Positions 29,580 to 38,849 of a DNA stretch of 64,000 nucleotides are shown piece by piece. Below the pieces are notes generated by a model. That model was not told the DNA's origin and searched no databases. It saw only the letters and a program-made list of their open reading frames with translations. Within the stretch, counting starts at the first letter, position 1; each line of letters opens with the position of its first letter. The position numbers and the translations under genes are program-made. The stretch is from contig NZ_JAIGYQ010000001.1 in assembly GCF_019711685.1 (NCBI RefSeq), forward strand, positions 186,001-250,000. Reading direction: 5' to 3'. This DNA is from Helicobacter turcicus. Its GTDB lineage: Bacteria > Campylobacterota > Campylobacteria > Campylobacterales > Helicobacteraceae.

Positions 29580-30158
29580 TTGGCTTTAGAAAAAAGTGGC
29601 ATAAGTTTGAATCTTTTTGCGCTCCTCCCAACTTTACCCACCCCACCAAAAACAGGCTGGGAGAGGGTAAAACTCGGGGAAGTTTTATCCTTAGAATATG
29701 GTAGGGCTTTGCCAGAATCTCAAAGAGTTCAAGGAAAATATCCTGTAATGGGTTCAAATGGGATTGTGGGTTATCATAATGAATATATTGTGGAATCTCC
29801 TTGTATTATCGTGGGGAGAAAAGGTTCAGCGGGAAAAATAAATTATATTGAAAAAAATTGTTATCCTATTGATACAACTTTTTATGTAAAAACAAAAACT
29901 CAATACAATATGAAATTGCTTTATCTTGTGCTTCAAGATTTAAACTTGGAAAATAAGCAAATAGGAATAGGTGTTCCGGGTATAAATCGCAATAATATTT
30001 ATGCTTCGCAAATCCCCCTCCCCCCTCTAGAATCTCAAGAAAAAATCGTTGCTGTGATTGAAAATATAGAATCCAAAATCACAAGCCTAGATTCTAAACT
30101 TAAAGCACTAGAGAACCAAAAAAGCACAATCCTTAAGAGGCATTTACAAGCACAATGA
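29580..30158 (+). CDS. Detached third HsdS-like target recognition domain
   Basis: 192 residues from a TTG at 29580 that lacks a ribosome site; the frame is in fact open from 29502, straight out of the (GA)9 tract. It contains one recognition domain (GWERVKLGEVLSLEYGR..., GSNGIVGYHNEYIVESP, GRKGSAGKI) and the repeat-encoded IPLPPLESQEKIVAVIE helix, ending KRHLQAQ. The upstream stretch (LPTPPKTGW) parallels the start of the second recognition domain (LPTPPKEGW). It is most likely expressed only when the GA tract puts it in frame, giving a ~1735-residue enzyme with three recognition domains. Confidence 0.7.
   Translation: MALEKSGISLNLFALLPTLPTPPKTGWERVKLGEVLSLEYGRALPESQRVQGKYPVMGSNGIVGYHNEYIVESPCIIVGRKGSAGKINYIEKNCYPIDTTFYVKTKTQYNMKLLYLVLQDLNLENKQIGIGVPGINRNNIYASQIPLPPLESQEKIVAVIENIESKITSLDSKLKALENQKSTILKRHLQAQ
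30009..30084 (+). repeat. 76-bp direct repeat, copy 2 (end of third recognition domain)
   Basis: Second copy of the repeat at 29339-29414, one mismatch. Confidence 0.92.
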
Positions 30159-30663
30159 TAAGAAATTTTTAAGTTTTTTCTTGCTTAAATTGCTTGCAAA
30201 AGGGCAAAAATGCAAAAAGAGCAAGAATGAATGAGCAAAAATATTTAATCCTCCTTAAAAAACAAGATAAAACAAGGCAAATCCAAAGCTTTTAGCCCAG
30301 CATTAGAAAAATCAAGGTAAAAAAGAGGGCTTTTTAGAATATGTTTTCATAGGCAAAACAACGAATCTAAAAATTAATGCTTTTTCCCCACCTAGAAAAA
30401 GCTTTTATAGATTCTGCTTTGTCTTTTTTAGTTTTCCCTCTTGTGTGTTTTTTAAGTAGCTTTTTGAGGGTCTATGCAATTAAGAAGCTGTGCTACCATA
30501 TGTGCAAGTGTGGGCAAAAATTGCATTTATAAAAGGGGGAGAACAATCAAATTTCTATTTAGATTTTAAAAGATTCTATCTACATTTGCGATGATAAGAA
30601 AAGTTTTAGAATCTAAAAATTTAAAAAGTGAAAGCCCTAGCTTATGCTAGGAGCTTTAAGGAT
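30159..30663. other. 505-bp gap between the restriction island and the oor operon
   Basis: No convincing gene, tRNA or structured RNA is seen on either strand; the longest ATG frames are about 20-25 codons. The sequence is A/T rich. Only the hairpin at 30632-30658 has an assignable role. The stretch may be a decayed remnant at the edge of the island. Confidence 0.6.
30632..30658 (-). terminator. Terminator of the oor operon
   Basis: AAAGC-CCTAGC / GCTAGG-A-GCTTT stem with a four-base loop (TTAT), five bases beyond the oorC stop. Followed on the minus strand by CACTTTTTAAATTTTT. One bulged base. Confidence 0.65.
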
Positions 30664-31227
30664 TTAGATAGAACCTTTTTCTAAGGCTTCTTTAGCGTAT
30701 TTTTCACCAAGTTCAAAAGCTTTTTTGTTTAATTCCACAACTTTTGCAGGAACTTTGCTAATCATTGTATTAAATACCAAATCTCTATCTACGCATTTTG
30801 TAAGTGTAACTGTTACAGCAAGAGCAACAACAGATTGTGTTACTACATTTCCAACTTCGTTTTTAGCAATGCTAATAATTGGAATCGGGTAGATTTTAAA
30901 ACGTTTTTTATCCTCATCACTTGGTGTTACAAGGTTTGGTTCAACTACGATAATTGCACCCTGTTTTAGTCCATCTTTAAACTGATTGTAACTAACTTGT
31001 GCAGTGGAGAGCATATACTCTACCTCACCCTCATTTGCATAGGGATATAAAATTTCTTGCTCATCTAGCAAAATATCCACTTTTGTTGGACCACCACGTA
31101 CTTGAGAAGTATAAGTTGCTGCTTTTACGCCATAACCACCTGTTCTAATTTGTGCCTCTGCTAAGATTTCTCCAGCCAATAAAACACCCTGACCTCCTAC
31201 ACCTGTAAAGCGGAGTTGCCTTCTCAT
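30664..31227 (-). CDS. oorC: 2-oxoglutarate:acceptor oxidoreductase gamma subunit
   Basis: 187 residues, the gamma domain of the four-subunit 2-oxoacid:acceptor oxidoreductases. FTGVGGQGVLLAGEILAEA at residues 7-25 is the family mark. It completes the OorDABC complex, which turns 2-oxoglutarate into succinyl-CoA and passes electrons to flavodoxin or ferredoxin. It replaces 2-oxoglutarate dehydrogenase in the Helicobacter/Campylobacter TCA route. ATG overlaps the oorB stop (ATGA), preceded by GGAGG. Confidence 0.96.
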   Translation of the reverse strand: MRRQLRFTGVGGQGVLLAGEILAEAQIRTGGYGVKAATYTSQVRGGPTKVDILLDEQEILYPYANEGEVEYMLSTAQVSYNQFKDGLKQGAIIVVEPNLVTPSDEDKKRFKIYPIPIISIAKNEVGNVVTQSVVALAVTVTLTKCVDRDLVFNTMISKVPAKVVELNKKAFELGEKYAKEALEKGSI

Positions 31228-32057
31228 TTTGCACCTCCTTTTTTAGCTTGTGCTTTTTCTTGCACTTGTCTGTAAGCCTTACAATATTCTATTTTTTCTG
31301 TGTCGTGATGCAAAATTCCAGTTGGATACTTACCAACTTTTTCTTCATTGCTTAGCTCATCAAATTTTTTCTTAGAAATAATTTTGCTATCAATCCATTT
31401 TAATGTGTCAATTGCCTCGCCCATTTTGTTTTTTCTACCTAAATTTACATGGCAATTACTAAAAATATCAAAAAATGCAAAGCCCTCATGCGCAAAACCT
31501 TCTACTAAAACCTTTTCAAGTTTTTTAGGATCAAGCACAGATTCACGCGCTACAAAGCTTGACCCAGCAGCAATTGCTAAATCACAAGGGTCAAACACGG
31601 GATCCACATTGCCATATTGTGCAGTTACCGTCCACATTCCCTGTGGCGTTGTTGGAGAAGTTTGGGAGTTTGTAAGACCATAGATGAAGTTATTAATTAA
31701 AACATAATTAATATCAATATTTCTCCTACAAGCATGAATTGTGTGATTTCCACCGATTGCTAAACCATCTCCATCACCACCTACAACAATCACTTTTTTT
31801 GTAGGATTTGCAAGTTTAATTCCTGTTGCGTATGCTAGTGTTCTTCCATGTGTTGTATGCACGGTATTACAATTCACATAAGAGCTAACACGTCCGGAAC
31901 ATCCGATTCCGCTCACTAAACAGACATCATCCATGTTCCAACCAAGCTTATCAATTGCCCGCACAATCGCCTTTAAGATAACACCATCACCACAACCCCA
32001 ACACCAAAGTGTTGGCATTTTATCCACTCTTAAATATTCATCGTAATTAAATGCCAT
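31224..32057 (-). CDS. oorB: 2-oxoglutarate:acceptor oxidoreductase beta subunit
   Basis: 277 residues. It is the thiamine-pyrophosphate-binding subunit: WCWGCGDGVILKAI with paired cysteines, GIGCSGRVSSYV, and GGDGDGLAIGGNHTIHACRRN, which holds the GDG..N TPP/Mg motif. ATG with GGAGTTATAAG upstream, one base after oorA. Confidence 0.96.
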   Translation of the reverse strand: MAFNYDEYLRVDKMPTLWCWGCGDGVILKAIVRAIDKLGWNMDDVCLVSGIGCSGRVSSYVNCNTVHTTHGRTLAYATGIKLANPTKKVIVVGGDGDGLAIGGNHTIHACRRNIDINYVLINNFIYGLTNSQTSPTTPQGMWTVTAQYGNVDPVFDPCDLAIAAGSSFVARESVLDPKKLEKVLVEGFAHEGFAFFDIFSNCHVNLGRKNKMGEAIDTLKWIDSKIISKKKFDELSNEEKVGKYPTGILHHDTEKIEYCKAYRQVQEKAQAKKGGAK

Positions 32058-32058
32058 C

Positions 32059-33186
32059 TTATAACTCCTTAATTTTATTAATAATTTCTATTGGAGATAG
32101 TGGGCGTCCATTTGCTTTTGCTAAAAGAGCCACATCTTTTTTCATACTATGCTCAACCTCTTTAACATATTGCCCCTTATTTAGCTCGGCAACTAGAATT
32201 TTATCAAAACGTTTACCAAGTGCTACTAATTCCTCTTTAGGAGATGGCCAAAGTGTGATTGGTCTAAATAGCCCTACTTTTTTGCCCTCTTCTCTTAATC
32301 TATCCACTGCTTCTTTTGCACTTCTTGAAGCTGAACCATAAGCAATTAGTAGAGTGTCTGCGTCTTCAAGCTTATATTCTTCATAGGTGACGATTTCATC
32401 TTTTTTACTTAGAATCTTATTAAACAAGCGGTCAATTAACTTTTGAGAAAGCACTGCATCTTCTGTTGGAAAACCTGTTGGTCCATGGTGTAGTCCTGTG
32501 ATATGATAACGATATCCTTTAAAGAAAGGATTTAGCACAGCAGGCGCATCATCTGCTACATCATAAGGCTTATAAGAGTTCTTATCTCCTGTATATTCTT
32601 GACGACTTACAATTGTTTTTTGCACTTCACTAAGGTCTGGAACAATTGCCTTTCCATGCATATGCCCTAAGGTTTCATCAAGTAGTAAAAAAACAGGTGT
32701 CATAAATTTCTCTGCTAAATTAAATGCACGCACTGTTTCTGTGTATGCCTCCTCTAAACTTCCCGGACATAGTGCAATAGACTGATAATCCCCATGTGTT
32801 GGATTTGCAGCTTGAGCAATATCACCTTGTGCAACACGTGTTGGAAGACCAGTTGATGGACCGCCACGCATAACATTCACAATCACTAGAGGAACTTCTG
32901 CCATAAAACTAAGCCCAATTTGCTCTGCTTTTAAGGAGATTCCCGGTCCTGAAGTCGCTGTCATTGACTTTACACCACTCATTGAAGCACCAAGTGCCAC
33001 AGAGATTCCAGCAATTTCATCTTCCATTTGTATAAACGAACCATTCTCTCGTGGCAACATTACACTCATTTCATGCGCTACTTCGCTAGAGGGAGTAATA
33101 GGATACCCGCCAAAGAACTTACAGCCAACATCAATCGCAGCATGTGCGACTAACTCATTTCCGCTTGAAATTAATTCTCTACTCAC
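32059..33186 (-). CDS. oorA: 2-oxoglutarate:acceptor oxidoreductase alpha subunit
   Basis: 375 residues. Pyrimidine-binding half of the enzyme; GGYPITPSSEVAHEM, FIQMEDEIAGISVALGASMSG and TATSGPGISLKAEQIG are the defining motifs. Start is GTG at 33186 with AAGGAG six bases upstream. Confidence 0.96.
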   Translation of the reverse strand: MSRELISSGNELVAHAAIDVGCKFFGGYPITPSSEVAHEMSVMLPRENGSFIQMEDEIAGISVALGASMSGVKSMTATSGPGISLKAEQIGLSFMAEVPLVIVNVMRGGPSTGLPTRVAQGDIAQAANPTHGDYQSIALCPGSLEEAYTETVRAFNLAEKFMTPVFLLLDETLGHMHGKAIVPDLSEVQKTIVSRQEYTGDKNSYKPYDVADDAPAVLNPFFKGYRYHITGLHHGPTGFPTEDAVLSQKLIDRLFNKILSKKDEIVTYEEYKLEDADTLLIAYGSASRSAKEAVDRLREEGKKVGLFRPITLWPSPKEELVALGKRFDKILVAELNKGQYVKEVEHSMKKDVALLAKANGRPLSPIEIINKIKEL

Positions 33187-33196
33187 TAGTTACTCC

Positions 33197-33508
33197 TTAT
33201 ACAGCCATATAGCCATTAGCTTTAATTGCTTCTGCTCTTTGCTTTGCTTCATCGGTTATTTTTGCAAATTTAAATTCCTTTCTATCTGCAACCGAAATCG
33301 CAAAATCCGGACAATGCAACTCACAATCTTGACATCCGATACAACTTTCTGGATGGATAATCTCTACCATTTTTCCTAATACTCTATTCTCGTCAAGGCG
33401 CATTGCTAATGTTCCTGATGGACACACAGATACACACAAATCACAAGCTTTACAACGATCTTCATTTACCCAAACAGGTGTATTATCTGGGGCTTTTAAT
33501 AATCCCAT
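33197..33508 (-). CDS. oorD: 2-oxoglutarate:acceptor oxidoreductase delta (ferredoxin-like) subunit
   Basis: 103 residues with two 4Fe-4S motifs: CKACDLCVSVCPSG and CIGCQDCELHCPDF. It is the electron-transfer subunit. Order oorD-A-B-C with short gaps shows one operon. GGAG precedes the ATG. Confidence 0.96.
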   Translation of the reverse strand: MGLLKAPDNTPVWVNEDRCKACDLCVSVCPSGTLAMRLDENRVLGKMVEIIHPESCIGCQDCELHCPDFAISVADRKEFKFAKITDEAKQRAEAIKANGYMAV

Positions 33509-33531
33509 TTTAAACTCCTTAAATTTCCTAA

Positions 33532-33610
33532 TTTAAATCTATTTCACCTAAAATTACCTACAACCATTAAAGTTTTTCTTAATACTACGCCTCCTTGAAA
33601 TAGATTTAAA
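33532..33610. promoter_or_regulatory. 15-bp perfect inverted repeat spanning the mdh-oorD gap
   Basis: Arms 33532-33546 (TTTAAATCTATTTCA) and 33596-33610 are exact complements with a 49-base loop; the second arm covers the mdh stop codon. Read on the minus strand, the loop begins with AGGAGG, a perfect Shine-Dalgarno with no normal start codon at working distance. It could be an RNA stem separating mdh from oor expression. Confidence 0.55.
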
Positions 33611-34547
33611 AATATTCTTTTTTTAATGTATCAATCAAGTTTTTTACAGACTGAATTGACTTATCAAATTGCGCTCTTTCTTCTGTGTTAAGCTTTAGCT
33701 CAACAATACGCTCTATGCCATGGATTCCAAGCTCTACTGGAACTCCACCCACAACATCATTATATCCATACTCACCTTGCAATAAAACAGAACAAGGCAA
33801 AATCTTATGGCTATCACTCATAATTGCAACCACCATCTCCGCTGTTGCTCTAGCTGGAGCAAAATATGCAGAACCTTTTTTTAAGCAATTAACAATTTCT
33901 GCTCCTGCGTTTCTTGTGCGCTCTATTACCTCATCAATCTCTTTTTTGCTAAGCAATTCGGCTAAAGGCACACCATTTACCATACAAAACCTTGCAAGAG
34001 GCACCATATCATCACCATGCCCACCCATAACTGGGGACATGATTTGACCGGGCGCACATTGTAATTTCTCATAAATGAAACTTGCCATTCTCGCGCTATC
34101 TAAAACTCCTGCCATTCCTAAAATTTGCTTTGGATTAAATCCTGTCTCTTTTAAAGCAGTATAAACCATTGCATCAAGTGGATTTGTTACAAGAACAACA
34201 ATTGCTTCTGGAGAATTTTCTTTAATACCTTTTGCAATTTCGCTAACGACTTTTGCATTTGCTAACAATAAATCACTGCGACTCATTCCAGGAAGTCTTG
34301 GAGAACCTGCGGCAATAACTATCACATCACAGCCACTTAAATCTTTAGGTGATGCAATCACACCAAGTTTGGTAAATTTTGGACCTACACAAGAGGCTTG
34401 AAACATATCAAGAAGCATCCCTCTTGCTCTGTCTTTATCTTTGTCTTGCAAAACAATTTCATAGGAGGTTGTAGCAGATAGGATATAAGCTAAAGTTGAA
34501 CCCACATTGCCTGCACCAATAATTCCAACTCTCTTAACTCTCTCCAT
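33606..34547 (-). CDS. mdh: Malate dehydrogenase (LDH/MDH superfamily)
   Basis: 313 residues. NAD-binding [17 protein letters not shown]; substrate arginine in [16 protein letters not shown], which favours malate over lactate; [12 protein letters not shown]; and the catalytic histidine in [12 protein letters not shown]. It oxidises malate to oxaloacetate in the TCA cycle. Placement ahead of oorDABC joins two TCA steps. Start has AAAGG seven bases upstream. Confidence 0.93.
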   Translation of the reverse strand: MERVKRVGIIGAGNVGSTLAYILSATTSYEIVLQDKDKDRARGMLLDMFQASCVGPKFTKLGVIASPKDLSGCDVIVIAAGSPRLPGMSRSDLLLANAKVVSEIAKGIKENSPEAIVVLVTNPLDAMVYTALKETGFNPKQILGMAGVLDSARMASFIYEKLQCAPGQIMSPVMGGHGDDMVPLARFCMVNGVPLAELLSKKEIDEVIERTRNAGAEIVNCLKKGSAYFAPARATAEMVVAIMSDSHKILPCSVLLQGEYGYNDVVGGVPVELGIHGIERIVELKLNTEERAQFDKSIQSVKNLIDTLKKEYF

Positions 34548-34692
34548 AAAGCCTTTCCTTGCATTCTAAGATCTCACACAACACAAAAAAGCAAAGTTTT
34601 ATTTAACTTTTTGCACTAAACTCTTTTGAAGTATTGTTAAGTATTTCTTCTTAAATTAATCTTATTTTTAATGCTTTTAGCGATTCTTTTTA

Positions 34693-35646
34693 CTATTTTG
34701 AAAAGTTATTGAGATGCTCTTTATAAGTTTTGCTAAAGGAATGCACACCATTTTTGTTGCGCACAAAGTAAAGATAATCTACATTTGCAGGGAATATTGC
34801 TGCTTGAATTGCCTTAAATCCGACACTTCCAACAGGAGATTCCGGGATTCCATCATTGCGATAAGTGTTGTAACTAGTTGTATCATTTTGTATCATTTGA
34901 GGTGTTATTTTTGTATGCGAATATTTTCCATAATTTAACGAGCCATCCATTTGTAAGCGCATTTTCTTTTCTAAGCGATTCCGAATTACTGCGGAAATAA
35001 TGGGCATTTCCTCTTCGTTTGCAGATTCCTTTTGGATAATTGAAGCAATAATCACATATCTAAACCACTGCTTTTCATCATATTCTCCTAAAAACTTAAT
35101 TGCCCATTTTTTATGCTCATTTAGAGAAGTATTAACCAAATAATACATTAAATGCGAAGCACTAATCCCCTTTGGAACTTTGTAAGTGTTTGCTAAAATC
35201 ACTCCATCTGGCATCGGTGCATATTTAGCATAAGCTAATTGCAAGGCATATTCATCTAAATCAAGCTTTGCGCTAATTTCTTTAATGAAAAAATATAGCG
35301 TTTCCCCCGGAATTAGCATAATATCTTCTAATACTGCCTTTGCAGTTGTGAGCTTATAGAGAAAATCTCCCTTGCTTAAGGTGCTTTGTCCAATATCCAA
35401 CCAGCCACTTTGTGGATAACCAAAAAACCGCACCAAATACTTATCCCCATTAGTCAAGTCAAAATTATTCGCCTGTAAATATGTTATAATGGCATTAGTT
35501 CCACCTTTTGGCACATAAACAACACGACTGGATTGCATTGAAGTTTGCAAATAAAAACATAGAATGATTAAAAGAATAAAAATACCATCTATTAAAACAC
35601 TAAAGCTTATTTTGTTTTTTACATTTTTTATAGGCTTATTTATCAC
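34693..35646 (-). CDS. mltG: Endolytic murein transglycosylase MltG
   Basis: 317 residues. N-terminal membrane helix (VLIDGIFILLIILCFYLQ), LysM-like region, then the YceG core with the catalytic glutamate in IIQKESANEEEMPIISAVIRNRL and the conserved QMDGSLNYGKY and NTYRNDGIPESPVGS segments. It cuts nascent glycan strands and sets their length. Start is GTG at 35646 with GAAAGG eight bases upstream. It overlaps the divergent AsmA-like gene by 83 bases, over the N-terminal membrane helices of both. Confidence 0.92.
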   Translation of the reverse strand: MINKPIKNVKNKISFSVLIDGIFILLIILCFYLQTSMQSSRVVYVPKGGTNAIITYLQANNFDLTNGDKYLVRFFGYPQSGWLDIGQSTLSKGDFLYKLTTAKAVLEDIMLIPGETLYFFIKEISAKLDLDEYALQLAYAKYAPMPDGVILANTYKVPKGISASHLMYYLVNTSLNEHKKWAIKFLGEYDEKQWFRYVIIASIIQKESANEEEMPIISAVIRNRLEKKMRLQMDGSLNYGKYSHTKITPQMIQNDTTSYNTYRNDGIPESPVGSVGFKAIQAAIFPANVDYLYFVRNKNGVHSFSKTYKEHLNNFSK

Positions 35647-38155
35647 GCTTTATACCTTTCTACACACAGGAATTAGACTAGAACGCTTTAGTCTAGTTGG
35701 CTCACAAATTGAGGGATTTTACCTAAGATTAGATAAAAAACTCATTTTAGAAATCCAATCTTTGCATTTAAAGCAGTTTGATAGCAACCCTAATAAGAAT
35801 CTCTCCATCTCTACACAAATTACTATCGCAAAAAATGTGCATTTTATCCTGCAATACTTCCAAAAAATTGCTATAAAAAACATCTATATTAAAGACTATC
35901 AAGCAAATTTATTTTATGATGGAGATAATTTCACGCTCAACTTACCAGAACTTTATGTAAAACTTAATCTTGTAGAAAACACTTCTAAAGTGCTTATCCA
36001 AATTCACGATTTTTATCTAAAGTCTTATGGAATCTATTATCGCGGGGAAGGTGTGTATGACCTAAAGCGGCAAGAAGTGACAATGAATGGAAACTTAAAT
36101 ATTCTAGATAAAGAGAGTTATCACTCTTATGCACATTTAGATTTAAATATTTTTAGCGACTTAAAAACGTTAAATATTAAAGGTTCTAGTAATGTTTTTA
36201 ATGATATTAAATTCTTGCACGCACTGCTTCCTAACATTAAAAACAAGCTTGTCAATGCGTGGATTTTTGATAATTACAGCATAGAGAGCGCACAAATTAA
36301 CGATTTTTCTATCACAATTCCACTTGATAGCAAACATATTGTAGAAGATTCCATTAACTCTTTATATGTTCTTGCCACAGCCAAAAATGTTGAAGTGATT
36401 TTTCATCCTAATCTTCCAGCTGCTTATGCAAAATCTGTGAAACTTCTTTTTCAAAACAATACACTAACGTTTTATCCAAATGCTCCAACTTACAAGCAAT
36501 ACTTAGCTAATAACACAACAATTGCTCTAAAAGATATAATAAGCAAAACTCCAAGTCTAGAAATAACTCTAAATACCACTGCACCTTTAGATTCTAACAT
36601 TCACGAAGTCCTAACAGCCTATAACATCTCGTTACCCTTAAATGCGCCAGAAACAAATGTTACAGCAAACCTTTTTATTCATTTGGATTTATTAAGCCAC
36701 GAGCTTGAAACTAAAGGAATCTTTAAAGCCCAAAATTCCAAAATCTTATTTAATGGCATTCCAGTGGAATTTGGGGATTTAAAGATTGCGCTTGATAACC
36801 ACATTATCAAGGTGGAATCCAAAAATATTACTTATCAAAATATTTTACAAGGAAACTCTAATTTTATTATTGATACAAAAAATAAAAATATAAGTGGGGA
36901 TATACTTATCCATTCTTTAATGCTAGTTGAGCCTGATATATTGCAAGCTTCTAATCATTCTTTGCCCTTTAGCATAGACTTTAAGGAGGAAAACGCTATC
37001 ACTCTAACCTTACCGACTTTTACATTGAATGCGAAGTTAAATGCTCCTTATACGTTTTATATAGGAAACCTAAGCCACTTCATTCCTTTTTCTAAAATCC
37101 TACAAGATTATAAAGTTGTCAATGGAACATTAGAGTTAAACACGCAGGATTTTTTAGAATACCGAGCAAAAATTTCTGTAAATAGCACACAAAATATCTT
37201 AATAAACAAGAGCGACAACACACCACTCTCCACACTTAATCTAGACTTGCTTTATAATCAAAATAACTTAATACTAAATAGTGATGTTTTTAACTTTACA
37301 AGCGGTGGAGAGACGCAAAAAATAAGCTTTAAAGACATTAACCTTAATCTAGATAGTGAGAATCTCCCAAACACAAATCCTAAAAATATTGAGATTCCAA
37401 CAATGATTGAAGGTAGGAATACAAATCTCATTTTTAAAGACCGCACAATTTTAAGTGATTCTTTCACTTTTAATCTCCATAACGAAACAATTCAAGGAAC
37501 TCTTAAGCATAAAAATGGTAGGGCTGATATTTATAAACGTGGTGTTTTTATCACTCTTGATGCAAGAGAGTTTGGCGACACATTCCTAAATGCTATCACA
37601 CGCGAACACACTTTTAATAAAGGACGCTTTTTTATTAATGCAAACACTAATGATAAAGGCGTCATCATCGGTGAAATGAAATTACTTAACACCTCTATTA
37701 ATAAACTTAATGTATTGCAGAATCTAATGGCTTTTATTGATACGATTCCATCTTTATTGAGTCTTAAACTTCCTAGTTTTAATCAAGAGGGATATTATTT
37801 AAAGGAGGGAAGCATTCATTTTGGTCTAAATGACCAATTCCTAGCCATTGATGCTCTAAATTTCAAAGGTTCTTCTATTGATATTAAAGGACAAGGAATT
37901 ATCCAGCTAGAATCTAAAAATATTGATTTTAATGCAGAATTCATCACAGCAAAAACTTTAAGCGGAATTATCAATAAAATTCCACTTGTTAATTACATTG
38001 TTTTAGGCAAAGATGGCACAATCTCCACAAATTTTAAAATTAATGGAACAATTGATGATCCAAAAATTCATACCCAAACAGCCCAAGACATTCTACTCTC
38101 TCCTTTTAATATCCTAAGACGTGCGATTACTTCGCCTTTTGAAGTTTTTAACTAA
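35564..38155 (+). CDS. AsmA-like / YhdP-type inner-membrane protein
   Basis: 863 residues. One N-terminal membrane helix (LKLILFFTFFIGLFITLYTFL) followed by a very long, beta-rich periplasmic part, ending in the AsmA-like C-terminal domain (FKGSSIDIKGQGIIQL..., GKDGTISTNFKINGTIDDPKI, LLSPFNILRRAI). Large AsmA-family proteins are proposed to carry phospholipids between membranes. The ATG at 35564 has no good ribosome site, and its first 83 bases overlap mltG on the other strand; moving the start downstream would remove the membrane helix, so I keep it. Confidence 0.8.
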   Translation: MIKRIKIPSIKTLKLILFFTFFIGLFITLYTFLHTGIRLERFSLVGSQIEGFYLRLDKKLILEIQSLHLKQFDSNPNKNLSISTQITIAKNVHFILQYFQKIAIKNIYIKDYQANLFYDGDNFTLNLPELYVKLNLVENTSKVLIQIHDFYLKSYGIYYRGEGVYDLKRQEVTMNGNLNILDKESYHSYAHLDLNIFSDLKTLNIKGSSNVFNDIKFLHALLPNIKNKLVNAWIFDNYSIESAQINDFSITIPLDSKHIVEDSINSLYVLATAKNVEVIFHPNLPAAYAKSVKLLFQNNTLTFYPNAPTYKQYLANNTTIALKDIISKTPSLEITLNTTAPLDSNIHEVLTAYNISLPLNAPETNVTANLFIHLDLLSHELETKGIFKAQNSKILFNGIPVEFGDLKIALDNHIIKVESKNITYQNILQGNSNFIIDTKNKNISGDILIHSLMLVEPDILQASNHSLPFSIDFKEENAITLTLPTFTLNAKLNAPYTFYIGNLSHFIPFSKILQDYKVVNGTLELNTQDFLEYRAKISVNSTQNILINKSDNTPLSTLNLDLLYNQNNLILNSDVFNFTSGGETQKISFKDINLNLDSENLPNTNPKNIEIPTMIEGRNTNLIFKDRTILSDSFTFNLHNETIQGTLKHKNGRADIYKRGVFITLDAREFGDTFLNAITREHTFNKGRFFINANTNDKGVIIGEMKLLNTSINKLNVLQNLMAFIDTIPSLLSLKLPSFNQEGYYLKEGSIHFGLNDQFLAIDALNFKGSSIDIKGQGIIQLESKNIDFNAEFITAKTLSGIINKIPLVNYIVLGKDGTISTNFKINGTIDDPKIHTQTAQDILLSPFNILRRAITSPFEVFN

Positions 38156-38165
38156 GGAATCTCAA

Positions 38166-38849
38166 ATGGATAAACCTACCAAAAAAAATATAAAAACTAA
38201 AGCACCAAAGAAAGCTACTAAGGCGGAAATAAAAGCTATTAAGGCACTCTTTTTAGAGCATTTCAAAGGAGCAAGAACAGAGCTTGTTTTTTCTAATGAT
38301 TTTGAACTTTTAATTGCGGTCATGCTCTCTGCGCAATGCACAGACAAACGTGTTAATCTTATCACTCCAAAACTCTTTGCAAGATTCCCCACACCAGAAG
38401 CACTAAGCAACGCTGATTTAGATTCCATTAAAGAGTGTATTAAGACTTGTAGTTTTTTTAATAACAAAGCAAAGAATCTAAAAGCTATGGCTAAGGAGAT
38501 TTGCGAGAAATACAATGGAGAGATTCCACTAGAGCGTGAAATTTTAAAGACATTACCTGGAGTTGGACAAAAAACAGCAAATGTTGTATTAATAGAATCC
38601 AAAGAGGCAAATTTTATTGCTGTGGATACACATGTTTTTAGAGTGTCCCACCGCTTAGGTTTAAGCTCTGCTACCACACCTCTTGCCACAGAAGTAGAGC
38701 TTACAAAAATATTTAAAGATAATCTCGCTACACTTCATCAAGCAATGGTGCTTTTTGGACGTTATACTTGCAAAGCAGTCAATCCGCAATGTCAAGAATG
38801 CTTTTTAAAACATCTGTGTAAAAGCAAAACGACTTACCGCTGTAATTAA
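38166..38849 (+). CDS. nth: Endonuclease III (DNA glycosylase/AP lyase)
   Basis: 227 residues from the ATG at 38166, preceded by AAGGAATCTCA; a longer frame begins inside the upstream gene. It removes oxidised pyrimidines. Helix-hairpin-helix LPGVGQKTANVVL contains the catalytic lysine; the catalytic aspartate is in AVDTHVFRVSHRL; the iron-sulphur loop is C-x6-C-x2-C-x5-C (CKAVNPQCQECFLKHLC). A lysine-rich N-terminal tail of ~25 residues precedes the core. The end overlaps folE on the opposite strand by four bases. Confidence 0.95.
   Translation: MDKPTKKNIKTKAPKKATKAEIKAIKALFLEHFKGARTELVFSNDFELLIAVMLSAQCTDKRVNLITPKLFARFPTPEALSNADLDSIKECIKTCSFFNNKAKNLKAMAKEICEKYNGEIPLEREILKTLPGVGQKTANVVLIESKEANFIAVDTHVFRVSHRLGLSSATTPLATEVELTKIFKDNLATLHQAMVLFGRYTCKAVNPQCQECFLKHLCKSKTTYRCN

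Noticed and set aside
30159-30663. A gene or RNA in the gap after the restriction island
   Set aside because: No frame above about 25 codons with a ribosome site and no tRNA-like fold was found; only the oor terminator is supported.
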